Positions 26,192 to 34,511 of a stretch of DNA of 64,000 nucleotides are shown piece by piece. The notes under the pieces are model-generated. The model made no database searches. It was not told the DNA's origin and worked only from the letters and a program-made list of their open reading frames with translations. The position numbers were made by a program, and so were the translations under genes. Source of the stretch: CAZBUB01 sp964494985 (lineage in GTDB: Bacteria > Desulfobacterota > Desulfovibrionia > Desulfovibrionales > Desulfothermaceae); the NCBI GenBank assembly GCA_964494985.1, contig CAZBUB010000005.1, positions 17,176 to 81,175 of the forward strand, read 5' to 3'. The first letter of the stretch is position 1, and each line of letters starts with the position of its first letter.

Positions 26192-28300
26192 ATGCAGGAT
26201 ACGACATCTGAAAGACAGCGCATGCAGCAGGCTTTCCTAGAGGAGGCCGGAGACCTCTTGCCGGAACTGGAGTCAGCCCTGCTGGAGCTGGATGAAAATC
26301 CCGGGGACTCTGATCTGGTGAACAGGATTTTCAGGGCCCTGCATACTATCAAGGGCTCAGGAGCCATGTTCGGTTTTGAACAGGTCTCTGGCTTTACCCA
26401 TGAGCTGGAGACAGCCTTTGATATGGTGCGCAACGGAGACTTAGCAGTCAGCAAAGAGCTTTTGGACCTGACCTTCCAGGCCAAGGACGCTATCCAGGCC
26501 TGGCTTTTTGCAGGGGACGAGCAGGCCCAAGATACCCTGCAGGATATCGCCCAGGAGCTGCGCAAGCTGTTGCCTGCAGAACAGGATCAAGTTCCCAAGC
26601 AGGCTGCAGCTGAATCCCAGACTCAAAACCGGGAAAAGCGTGTCTACCGTATTCGTTTCCGTCCGGATCCGAATATTTTTGCTACTGGCACGGATCCCAT
26701 GCTTTTATTGGATGAGCTTCGAGATCTGGGCCAGTGCCATGTGATTGCCCATAGCGAAAACATTCCAGAGCTGCAAAATCTGGATCCGGAAAAGTGCCAT
26801 ATCTGGTGGGATATCATTCTGAGCACAGAGGCTGGCAAGAACGCTATCAGGGATGTGTTTATCTTTGTGGAGGAGGAAAGTGAGCTGCAGGTGGAGCTGA
26901 TTGATGAGGCCTCCTCCCAGGATGAGGAAGATGCCGGCTACAAAAAGCTGGGGGAGATCCTGGCGGAGCGCGGGGACGTGGATCAAAAGGAGCTGCAGGC
27001 GGTGCTGGATTCCCAAAAACGTCTGGGCCAGATTCTGGTGGAGTCCGGGTTGGTTAGCAGCTCTCAGATACAATCTGCCTTGGTGGAGCAGCAGGCAGTG
27101 CGCCAGGTCAGAGAAACCCGCAGCCAGGAGGCGGCAGCAAGCAGTGTGCGGGTGCCTGCCAGCAAGCTGGACGAGCTGGTGGATCTAGTAGGCGAGCTGG
27201 TCATAGCCCAGGCCAAGCTGAGCCAGATGGTGGGTGGCAGCCTGGATCCCAATTTAAGGAGCATATCCGAGGAGATAGAGCGGCTTTCTGACGAGCTCAG
27301 GGACAACACCTTAGGGATAAGGATGCTGCCCATCGGCTCCTGCTTCGGCAAGTTCCGCAGGGTGGTTCGGGACTTGAGCAGTCAGAAGGGTAAGGAGATT
27401 GAGCTGGTCACCCAGGGCGCAGAAACAGAGCTGGATAAGACAGTGATCGAGAGGATCAACGATCCTTTGGTGCATCTTCTGCGCAACAGCATAGATCACG
27501 GGATTGAGTTTCCCAAGGAACGGGAGAACAAGGGCAAGCCCAGGCAGGGCAAAATCATATTTTCTGCGGAGCAGTCCGGGGGCAATGTGATTCTCAGTAT
27601 CCAGGACGATGGTCAGGGGCTGGATGCACAACGCATCCGGGGCAAGGCCCTGGAAAAGGGTTTGATAAGCCCAGAGGCGGAGTTGAGCGAGAAGGAGATC
27701 TTCAATCTGATCTTTGAACCAGGATTTTCTACTTCCCAGGAGATCAGCGACATCTCCGGCCGGGGGGTGGGCATGGATGTGGTGAAGCAAAATATCTCTG
27801 CCCTTAGAGGCACAGTGGATATTGAGAGCAATCCAGGCCAGGGCTGCTGCATCAAAATAAGCCTGCCTTTGACTTTGGCCATTATCGAGGGCCTGGAGGT
27901 CAAGGTGGAGGATCAGCACTTTATCATTCCCTTAAACTCTGTGCAGGAATGCCTGGAGCTGGATAGGACCCAAGAATCCAGTCAAGGGGGCTGGGATTTT
28001 GTGCATTTGCGCGGGCAGCTGGTGCCTTATGTTCGACTCAGGCAGTGGTTCCAGGTAGGCGGAACACGTCCCAGTATCGAGCAGGTGGTGGTGAGTCAGG
28101 TCCAGGATAAATCCCTGGGCCTGGTAGTGGACGAGGTCATCGGCCAGCAGCAGACAGTGATCAAGACCTTGAGCCGGGTATACCAGAATATCGAGGAGGT
28201 TTCCGGGGCCACCATCCTTGGGGACGGCTCCATCGCTTTGATCCTGGATACAGCCAGGCTGGAGCAGTTGGTTTCCATGAAGAGACAGGCGGCTGCCTGA
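26192..28300 (+). CDS. cheA: Chemotaxis histidine kinase CheA
   Basis: 702 residues. The Hpt domain carries His51 in HTIKGSG. A P2-like region follows (RVYRIRFRPDPNIFATGTDP). Residues about 250-305 hold two LGEILAERGDVDQKEL / LGQILVESGLVSSSQI units, not part of standard CheA. Then come the dimerisation helices (ASKLDELVDLVGELVIAQA), the ATPase core (N box LLRNSIDHGIE, G1 DDGQGLD, GRGVGMDVV) and the CheW-like regulatory domain. Kinase that phosphorylates the CheY and CheB proteins of this operon under control of the receptors encoded beside it. Confidence 0.95.
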   Translation: MQDTTSERQRMQQAFLEEAGDLLPELESALLELDENPGDSDLVNRIFRALHTIKGSGAMFGFEQVSGFTHELETAFDMVRNGDLAVSKELLDLTFQAKDAIQAWLFAGDEQAQDTLQDIAQELRKLLPAEQDQVPKQAAAESQTQNREKRVYRIRFRPDPNIFATGTDPMLLLDELRDLGQCHVIAHSENIPELQNLDPEKCHIWWDIILSTEAGKNAIRDVFIFVEEESELQVELIDEASSQDEEDAGYKKLGEILAERGDVDQKELQAVLDSQKRLGQILVESGLVSSSQIQSALVEQQAVRQVRETRSQEAAASSVRVPASKLDELVDLVGELVIAQAKLSQMVGGSLDPNLRSISEEIERLSDELRDNTLGIRMLPIGSCFGKFRRVVRDLSSQKGKEIELVTQGAETELDKTVIERINDPLVHLLRNSIDHGIEFPKERENKGKPRQGKIIFSAEQSGGNVILSIQDDGQGLDAQRIRGKALEKGLISPEAELSEKEIFNLIFEPGFSTSQEISDISGRGVGMDVVKQNISALRGTVDIESNPGQGCCIKISLPLTLAIIEGLEVKVEDQHFIIPLNSVQECLELDRTQESSQGGWDFVHLRGQLVPYVRLRQWFQVGGTRPSIEQVVVSQVQDKSLGLVVDEVIGQQQTVIKTLSRVYQNIEEVSGATILGDGSIALILDTARLEQLVSMKRQAAA

Positions 28301-28421
28301 GGACAAACAGCCTTTGGCCCAGAGCAGGGGACTAGGGAACAGGCAATATGGTGTGGCTTTTATTGTTCAACACTCCGGTCTGCAGGTATGGAGCGGATAA
28401 ACTCAAGCAGGAGGGGCAAAG

Positions 28422-30503
28422 ATGAAGAATTTGAAACTAGGGGTCAAGCTGATGGGCGGTTTTGCCCTCGTGGCAGTGATTGTGCTGGTGGTCGGCTTTT
28501 TTGGCTGGCGGGGAGCCAACAATATGTCCGGACATGTGGAGGAAATTGGCCAGGTCCGCTTGCCGAGTATTGAAAGTCTGCTCAAGGTGGAGAAAGAGTT
28601 TGATTATGTCATGGTCCAAATGCGCAGCCTGCTGAATCCCAACCTGGATATGCAGCAAAGGGAAACAATGTATGACAACATAGCCGAGGGCAGGAAGAGC
28701 TACGAGCAGGCCCTGGAAGTTTTCGAGCCTTTGCCCCAGACAGACGAGGAAGCTCGGATATGGGAGGATTTTGCCCCGGGGCTGGAAGAGTGGGCCAATG
28801 TAAACAATGAATATCTGCAGTTGTCCAAGGAGCTGGAGGATACTGGAATCCTGAATACAGAGCAGTTCCTGAAGCGCCTGGAAAGCTTCCGGGGTGACCA
28901 TCAGGAGCTGATGAACAATGTGGGCCAGCTGCTGCTGACAGGAGAAGATTTTGAGGGCGGAGGGGATCCCAGGGCCTGTGACTTCGGCCGCTGGATGGCT
29001 GACTTCAGTATTGATAATCCGGAAGTGACCAAGATTATGCAGGATATTCAGCCCCATCACAACACGTTCCACGAGAGCGTGGAGGAGATCAGGGAACATT
29101 TACAGGCTGGGGAGGAGCAGGCTGCTGAGGATGTCTACACAGATCAGATGCTGCCTGCTGCAGAAGAGACCTTTGCCTATTTTGACAGCCTTATCAATAT
29201 CGCTGAAGAGGCCAATAGCCTTTATGAGGAGATGAATCAGCTGGCTATGCAAGAGTCTGAGCAGCAGCAGCAAGAGGTGATGGGCATTCTAGATGAAGTT
29301 ATCGGGATTAATGAGGAGGTCGCTGAGAACTCTGTGCAACAGGCTGAGGCTGATGCAGCAGGGGCAGTCAGGGTTTCCCTGGCGGGCATGGGCATAGGAG
29401 TGGTGCTGGCTGTCCTGCTGGGCGCGGTTTTGACCAGGATGATCACCAGGCCGGTGGCCCAAGGTGTGGCCTTTTCCGAATACCTGTCCAAGGGGGACAT
29501 GACCAAGAGCCTGGATGTGCACCAAAAGGACGAGGTAGGAATGTTGGCCGAGGCCATGCGCCAGATGCAGGATAAGCTGAAGCAGGTGGTGATGGAGGTT
29601 AAGACAGCTTCGGATAATGTGGCCTCGGGCAGCGAGGAGATGAGCTCTTCTGCTGAGGAGATGTCCCAGGGGGCTACAGAGCAGGCCTCCAACCTGGAAG
29701 AGGTCTCCTCCAATATGGAGCAAATGAGCTCCAATATTCAGCAAAACGCGGACAATGCTGCCCAGACTGAGAAGATCGCCATGCAGGCCTCCAAGGACGC
29801 TGAAGAAGGCGGCCAGCAGGTGCAGGACACAGTGCAGGCCATGAAGGATATTGCAGAAAAGATCAGCATCATCGAGGAGATCGCCCGTCAGACCAATCTG
29901 CTGGCTTTGAATGCGGCTATTGAGGCGGCCCGGGCAGGAGAAGCAGGCAAGGGTTTTGCCGTGGTGGCTGCAGAAGTGCGCAAGCTGGCTGAGCGCAGCG
30001 GCCAGGCTGCCAACGAGATCAGCGAGCTGTCAGCAAACAGTGTGCAAGTGGCGGAAAAGGCCGGGGAGATGCTGAAGAAGATGGTTCCGGACATCCAGAA
30101 GACTGCAGAGCTGGTGCAGGAGATCAATGCCTCCTCCAAGGAGCAGAACTCCGGAGCGGAGCAGATCAACAAGGCCATTCAGCAGCTGGATCAGGTAGTG
30201 CAGCAAAATGCCTCCTCCTCTGAGGAGCTGGCCTCCACAGCAGAGGAGCTCTCCAGCCAGGCCCAGCAGCTGCAGGATACCATGAACTTCTTCAAGGTAG
30301 ATGAACAGTCATCTGGTCAGTCCAGGCAGTTTAAGGCCCAGACCTCTGGCAAGGTGCAAAGGCAGGCCAAAAAGCAGCCGGCTAAGGGCAAGCAGCTGGC
30401 CCAAGGCAGTCAGCAGGGTCAGGAGAAGAAGGGAGAGCAGAAGCGGTTGTCTTTGGACATGGGTGCGGAGGACTCAGAGGATCAGGAGTTTGAGAAGTAT
30501 TAG
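28422..30503 (+). CDS. Methyl-accepting chemotaxis protein with periplasmic CZB-type site
   Basis: 693 residues: membrane helix 1 (about 13-30), periplasmic domain, helix 2 (318-340), HAMP, then a signalling domain with the canonical tip (EEIARQTNLLALNAAIEAAR). The periplasmic part contains His160, Cys186 (CDFGRWM), His213 and His217 (HHNTFHES), which match the His-Cys-His-His zinc motif of CZB domains. These domains usually sit in the cytoplasm, so a periplasmic position would suit sensing of zinc or of oxidants at the cell surface. The C-terminus is a long Lys/Gln-rich tail without a CheR-binding pentapeptide. SD AGGAGGGG precedes the ATG. Confidence 0.93.
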   Translation: MKNLKLGVKLMGGFALVAVIVLVVGFFGWRGANNMSGHVEEIGQVRLPSIESLLKVEKEFDYVMVQMRSLLNPNLDMQQRETMYDNIAEGRKSYEQALEVFEPLPQTDEEARIWEDFAPGLEEWANVNNEYLQLSKELEDTGILNTEQFLKRLESFRGDHQELMNNVGQLLLTGEDFEGGGDPRACDFGRWMADFSIDNPEVTKIMQDIQPHHNTFHESVEEIREHLQAGEEQAAEDVYTDQMLPAAEETFAYFDSLINIAEEANSLYEEMNQLAMQESEQQQQEVMGILDEVIGINEEVAENSVQQAEADAAGAVRVSLAGMGIGVVLAVLLGAVLTRMITRPVAQGVAFSEYLSKGDMTKSLDVHQKDEVGMLAEAMRQMQDKLKQVVMEVKTASDNVASGSEEMSSSAEEMSQGATEQASNLEEVSSNMEQMSSNIQQNADNAAQTEKIAMQASKDAEEGGQQVQDTVQAMKDIAEKISIIEEIARQTNLLALNAAIEAARAGEAGKGFAVVAAEVRKLAERSGQAANEISELSANSVQVAEKAGEMLKKMVPDIQKTAELVQEINASSKEQNSGAEQINKAIQQLDQVVQQNASSSEELASTAEELSSQAQQLQDTMNFFKVDEQSSGQSRQFKAQTSGKVQRQAKKQPAKGKQLAQGSQQGQEKKGEQKRLSLDMGAEDSEDQEFEKY

Positions 30504-30516
30504 TGAAGGAGTAAAT

Positions 30517-31050
30517 ATGAGCGATTCAAGTGCGAGCCAAAACAGTACCTACCTGACTTTTTATCTGGACCAGGACCTGTTCGGGCTGAATATAGACACG
30601 GTGCGGGAGGTGCTGGAGTATACCAAGATCACCAAGGTGCCCAGGACTGCGGACTACATGCGCGGGGTGATCAATGTCCGGGGCCATGCCGTGCCTGTGG
30701 TGGATCTGCGTCTCAAGTTCGGCCTGCAGGAAGGGGAACAGACCGTGGATACCTGCATCATCATCGTAGAACTGCAGCTGGAAGGGGAATCCAGCACCAT
30801 GGGCATTCTGGTGGACGGGGTGCAGGAGGTTTTGGATATTCCAGCAGAGCAGATTGAAAAGCCCCCCAGGCTGGGCAACAGGATAGATACCCAGTTCATC
30901 AAGGGCATAGGCAAGCTGGAGGATAGGTTTGTGATTATTCTGGATATCCAGTCCGTGTTTACTGTTGAGGAGCTGTCCGGGATCATAGAGACAGGAGGGG
31001 ATGCGGATCTGAGTCAAGCGGCAAGGGCTGAGAGTCAGGGAAGTACTTGA
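30517..31050 (+). CDS. cheW: Chemotaxis coupling protein CheW
   Basis: 177 residues, ATG with AAGGAG upstream, 13 bases after the receptor gene. CheW fold signatures: YLTFYLDQDLFGLNIDTVRE, MRGVINVRGHAVPVVDLRLK and the closing VIILDIQSVF. It couples the receptors to CheA. A 25-residue acidic and Ser-rich tail follows the fold. Its stop codon overlaps the start of cheR. Confidence 0.95.
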   Translation: MSDSSASQNSTYLTFYLDQDLFGLNIDTVREVLEYTKITKVPRTADYMRGVINVRGHAVPVVDLRLKFGLQEGEQTVDTCIIIVELQLEGESSTMGILVDGVQEVLDIPAEQIEKPPRLGNRIDTQFIKGIGKLEDRFVIILDIQSVFTVEELSGIIETGGDADLSQAARAESQGST

Positions 31051-31934
31051 ACAAAACAGCAAAAGGCATGTGCAACAATCAGTCTTTAGGGTCCAAGCCA
31101 TGGGTCAATCCCAGACCCATGACCCAGCAGGAGTTTAAGAAGTTCGGGGAGTTCATCCAGTCCGAGTTCGGAATCAAGATGCCTCCGGGCAAGAAGACCA
31201 TGCTGGAGTCCCGGCTGAACAAGAGGTTACGCACTCTGAATATGGGCAGTTACCAGGAATACAAGGATTATCTGTTCAGCCTGAAAGGCCTGGAGGTGGA
31301 GATGCCGCACCTGGTGGATGCGGTGACCACCAACAAGACAGAGTTCTTTCGGGAAGGGGAGCATTTTGAGCTGCTCTACAATCAGCTTTTGCCTGGGTGG
31401 CTGGCTGAGAAAGGCGACCAGGCCAGGCTTATGGCCTGGAGCGCGGGCTGTTCCAACGGCAAGGAGCCCTATACCCTGGCCATAGTCTTAAACGAGTTTG
31501 CAGAACAGAATCCTGGTCTGGATTATCAGATCCTGGGCACGGACATCTCCAGGCAGGTGCTGCAGGAGGCCGCAAGGGCGGTCTACCCAGAGGATGCAGT
31601 GCAAAGCATTCCCTATCAGTTGCGCAAGAAGTACCTGCTCAGGAGCAAGGACAGGCAAAAGAAGCTGGTGCGAATAAAGCCTGAGCTCAGGAGTAAAGTC
31701 TCCTTCAGGGAGCTGAACTTGATGCAGGAAATCTCCTTCAGGGAGCATATGGATATTATCTTTTGCCGCAACGTGATTATCTATTTCGAGCGTCCGGTGC
31801 AGGAAACCCTGTTCGGCAAGCTCTGCTCCTGCCTGGAGCAGGGTGGCTATTTGTTTATCGGGCATTCAGAGACCTTGAGCGGGATGGACCTGCCCTTGAA
31901 GCAGGTCAGGCCCACGGTTTATCAAAGGATTTAG
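31047..31934 (+). CDS. cheR: Chemotaxis methyltransferase CheR
   Basis: 295 residues. S-adenosylmethionine-dependent methylation of receptor glutamates. Signatures: N-terminal helical domain (SRLNKRLRTL), TNKTEFFRE, the SAM-binding MAWSAGCSNGKEPYTLAI, LGTDISRQVL and the IIFCRNVIIYF strand. I favour the TTG start at 31047 that overlaps the cheW stop (TTGA) because AGGGAAG is seven bases upstream; the ATG at 31068 is the alternative. No pentapeptide-binding clamp is obvious. Confidence 0.93.
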   Translation: MNKTAKGMCNNQSLGSKPWVNPRPMTQQEFKKFGEFIQSEFGIKMPPGKKTMLESRLNKRLRTLNMGSYQEYKDYLFSLKGLEVEMPHLVDAVTTNKTEFFREGEHFELLYNQLLPGWLAEKGDQARLMAWSAGCSNGKEPYTLAIVLNEFAEQNPGLDYQILGTDISRQVLQEAARAVYPEDAVQSIPYQLRKKYLLRSKDRQKKLVRIKPELRSKVSFRELNLMQEISFREHMDIIFCRNVIIYFERPVQETLFGKLCSCLEQGGYLFIGHSETLSGMDLPLKQVRPTVYQRI

Positions 31935-31946
31935 GGGCAATCCAGA

Positions 31947-32384
31947 ATGATCAGGATTTTGATAGTGGAGGACAGCGCCTCGGTGCAAAAGAGGTTTGTG
32001 TCCATACTGGGGGTCTTTGCCGAGTGTCACCTGGCGCATAATGGCCAAGAAGCTGTACATATGTACAAAAGATTCCATCAGCAGGGACAGGGCTTTGATC
32101 TGGTGCTCATGGACGTGATCATGCCGGTTATGGATGGCCTCAGCGCAGTGCAAAAGATCCGGGAATACGAGACAGGCCTGGAGGACTGCCAGGAGGCAAA
32201 AATCCTGATCATCAGCACAGTGCAGGATCCGGATAAGATTCTGCAGGCCCAGTTTGACTGCGGGGCTGACGGATATATCACCAAGCCTTTTGCCAGGGAT
32301 ACTCTGCTGGGAACTTTGAAAAATCTGGGGATAGCTGTGCAGGAGGATGTGCAGTTGATCTGTTATCGGGGTTGGAATAACTAA
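31947..32384 (+). CDS. Single-domain response regulator
   Basis: 145 residues. Receiver with acidic pair in VEDSASV, phosphoacceptor Asp56 in LVLMDVIMPVMDG, and Lys in ITKPFARD. It is longer than a standard CheY because of an insertion before the fourth strand (REYETGLEDCQEAK); the later response regulator at 34062 has the same type of insertion (REFERSKGIVGFGEAK). The two are probably paralogues acting in this chemosensory pathway, perhaps as outputs or phosphate sinks. Confidence 0.9.
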   Translation: MIRILIVEDSASVQKRFVSILGVFAECHLAHNGQEAVHMYKRFHQQGQGFDLVLMDVIMPVMDGLSAVQKIREYETGLEDCQEAKILIISTVQDPDKILQAQFDCGADGYITKPFARDTLLGTLKNLGIAVQEDVQLICYRGWNN

Positions 32385-32391
32385 GAGATTG

Positions 32392-32931
32392 ATGAGGAAC
32401 ATGTCCCAGGCCATGGATATAAACGCAGAGTGGCCCAGGATCTATCTGGGGCAAGGGGAATGCTTTGTCTCAGACGGTACTCCTGTGGTGGTGACTACGG
32501 TTCTGGGCTCTTGCGTATCAGTGACCATGCACTGTCCCAGGCTGGGTCTGGGAGGGATAAATCACGCTGTGCTGCCGGGCAAAGAGGACTTGCGCAGCTC
32601 CTGCTCCAGGGAGGATGGCTGCTTTGTGCGGGAGAGCATAGAAAGCGTGCTGCAGGAATTGGAGAGGAGGCAGGCCAACAGGCAGGAGCTGCAGATCAAG
32701 GTCTTTGGCGGGGCTCAGACGTACGGTGCCGGACAGCAAAAGGATTGGGGAAAAAATAATAGTGTGGGCAAAAAGAATGTCCGGGCCACTCTTGATGTGC
32801 TGCAGGAGCTGGGGCTGCGGGTTATGGTGACTGAGGTGGGCGGAAATCGGGGCAGGAAGCTGATTTTTTTGCCAGGCCAGGGTGAGGTCTGGGTCAAGAA
32901 GCTGGCCGCCAGGGTGGCCCAGGAAGGGTAA
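32392..32931 (+). CDS. cheD: Chemoreceptor glutamine deamidase CheD
   Basis: 179 residues. Family motifs: VVVTTVLGSCVSVTMHCP, with the catalytic Cys in GSC, the His in GGINHAVLPG, and KVFGGAQ. It deamidates receptor glutamines and can bind CheY. Starts at an ATG eight bases after the previous stop; a nearby ATG at 32401 is the alternative. CheB begins three bases after its stop, so the two are translationally linked. Confidence 0.92.
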   Translation: MRNMSQAMDINAEWPRIYLGQGECFVSDGTPVVVTTVLGSCVSVTMHCPRLGLGGINHAVLPGKEDLRSSCSREDGCFVRESIESVLQELERRQANRQELQIKVFGGAQTYGAGQQKDWGKNNSVGKKNVRATLDVLQELGLRVMVTEVGGNRGRKLIFLPGQGEVWVKKLAARVAQEG

Positions 32932-32933
32932 AA

Positions 32934-34019
32934 ATGGCTAAGGGAAAAATAAGGGTATTGGTGGTGGATGATTCAGCAGTGGTCAGGCAGGCCTTGTCCG
33001 AGATTCTGGACTCTGATCCGGAGATTGAGGTCATGGGCGCAGCTTCTGATCCCTTTGCTGCAGCCAAAAAGATGGAGCAGGATGTCCCGGATGTGATCAC
33101 TCTGGATATAGAGATGCCCCGCATGGATGGCATCACGTTTCTGCGCAAGCTAATGAGCCAGCACCCATTGCCGGTGATCATCTGCTCCACCCTGACAGAA
33201 AAAGGCTCTGATCTAGCCCTGCAGGCCCTGGATTACGGAGCCCTGGAGATCATCACCAAGCCCAAGCTGGGCACCAAGCAGTTCTTTGCTGAATCCAAGG
33301 TGCGTATCCTGGACGCGGTCAAGGCTGCGGCTCAGGTGGACGTGCGCAGGAAGAAGCTCAATCCTGGCAAAACAACCCAGAAACCAGAGCCCAAATTGGA
33401 TGCAGATGCTGTGCTGCCCGGGGCCAGACCTAAACAGGGCATGTTCCAGACCACGGATAAAGTGATCTTGGTGGGGGCCTCCACAGGGGGCACCGAAGCC
33501 CTGCGGGTTTTCTTGGAAGCTATGCCTATGGATTGCCCGGGGATAGTGGTGGTGCAGCACATGCCTGAGCATTTCACCAGGGCCTTTGCCCGGAGACTGG
33601 ATGGCACGTGTAGGATAACTGTGCAGGAAGCCAAGGATCAGCATCCAGTGCTGCGGGGCAGGGCCTTGATAGCCCAGGGCAACCGGCATTTGCTCCTCAA
33701 GCGCAGCGGGGCCAGATATTATGTGCAGATCAAGGACGGCCCCCTGGTATCCAGGCACAGGCCCTCGGTGGATGTCCTGTTTAGATCCGGGGCCAGGTAT
33801 GCGGGCAAAAATGCTGTAGGGGTGATCATGACCGGCATGGGCAGTGACGGGGCCAAGGGCATGCAGGAGCTTCACCAGGCCGGGGCCTTTACTCTTGGCC
33901 AGAATGAGGCCAGCTGCGTGGTCTACGGCATGCCCCAGGAGGCTAAAAAGCTGGGGGCGGTGGATAAGGAACTGGATTTGGACAGGATTGCCTTAGAGGT
34001 AGTCAAGGCAGTGCAGTAG
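32934..34019 (+). CDS. cheB: Chemotaxis methylesterase CheB
   Basis: 361 residues. Receiver domain with phosphoacceptor Asp58, a linker of about 50 residues, and a methylesterase domain with the catalytic triad Ser183 (GASTGGT), His209 (VVQHMPEHF) and Asp305 (MTGMGSDGAKG). It removes methyl groups from receptors once phosphorylated by CheA. With CheR and CheD it completes an adaptation set for the receptors of this operon. Confidence 0.95.
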   Translation: MAKGKIRVLVVDDSAVVRQALSEILDSDPEIEVMGAASDPFAAAKKMEQDVPDVITLDIEMPRMDGITFLRKLMSQHPLPVIICSTLTEKGSDLALQALDYGALEIITKPKLGTKQFFAESKVRILDAVKAAAQVDVRRKKLNPGKTTQKPEPKLDADAVLPGARPKQGMFQTTDKVILVGASTGGTEALRVFLEAMPMDCPGIVVVQHMPEHFTRAFARRLDGTCRITVQEAKDQHPVLRGRALIAQGNRHLLLKRSGARYYVQIKDGPLVSRHRPSVDVLFRSGARYAGKNAVGVIMTGMGSDGAKGMQELHQAGAFTLGQNEASCVVYGMPQEAKKLGAVDKELDLDRIALEVVKAVQ

Positions 34020-34061
34020 GGAATGATTTGTAAACCAATAAACGGATAAGGTGTGGATGCG

Positions 34062-34469
34062 ATGAGGATCTTGATTGCAGAGGATGATTTTTACAGCAGG
34101 AAAATCCTGGAGAAGTTTTTGCTAGCTTACGGGGATTGCGATGTGGCAGCCAATGGAGAGGAGGCAGTACAATCTTTTCGCATGGCCTGGGAAGAAAAGC
34201 AGCCTTATGATCTGGTCCTGCTGGACATCATGATGCCCAGCGTGGACGGGCAGCAGGCCCTGAAACAGATCAGGGAGTTTGAGCGCTCCAAGGGAATAGT
34301 CGGGTTTGGTGAGGCCAAAGTGGTCATGGTCACTGCCCTGGATGACCCCAAGAGCGTGGTCCGGGCCTTTTATGATGGCGGAGCCAGCTCCTACGTGGTC
34401 AAACCCATTGATAAGGAAAAATTGGGTGAAGAGCTGGACAAGCTGGGTTTTAGCCCTAAGGCCTCTTGA
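34062..34469 (+). CDS. Single-domain response regulator (second paralogue)
   Basis: 135 residues from the ATG with AAGGTG eight bases upstream; a GTG at 34053 is the alternative. Receiver with AEDDFYS, phosphoacceptor Asp55 in LVLLDIMMPSVDG and Lys in VVKPIDKEK. It carries the same insertion before strand 4 as the response regulator at 31947. A tight inverted repeat (GGAGCC-AA-GGCTCC) lies between this gene and the next kinase and might attenuate transcription. Confidence 0.9.
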   Translation: MRILIAEDDFYSRKILEKFLLAYGDCDVAANGEEAVQSFRMAWEEKQPYDLVLLDIMMPSVDGQQALKQIREFERSKGIVGFGEAKVVMVTALDDPKSVVRAFYDGGASSYVVKPIDKEKLGEELDKLGFSPKAS

Positions 34470-34511
34470 GTCGAAAACCTTAAAGCTGGAGCCAAGGCTC
34501 CGGAGTATAGT

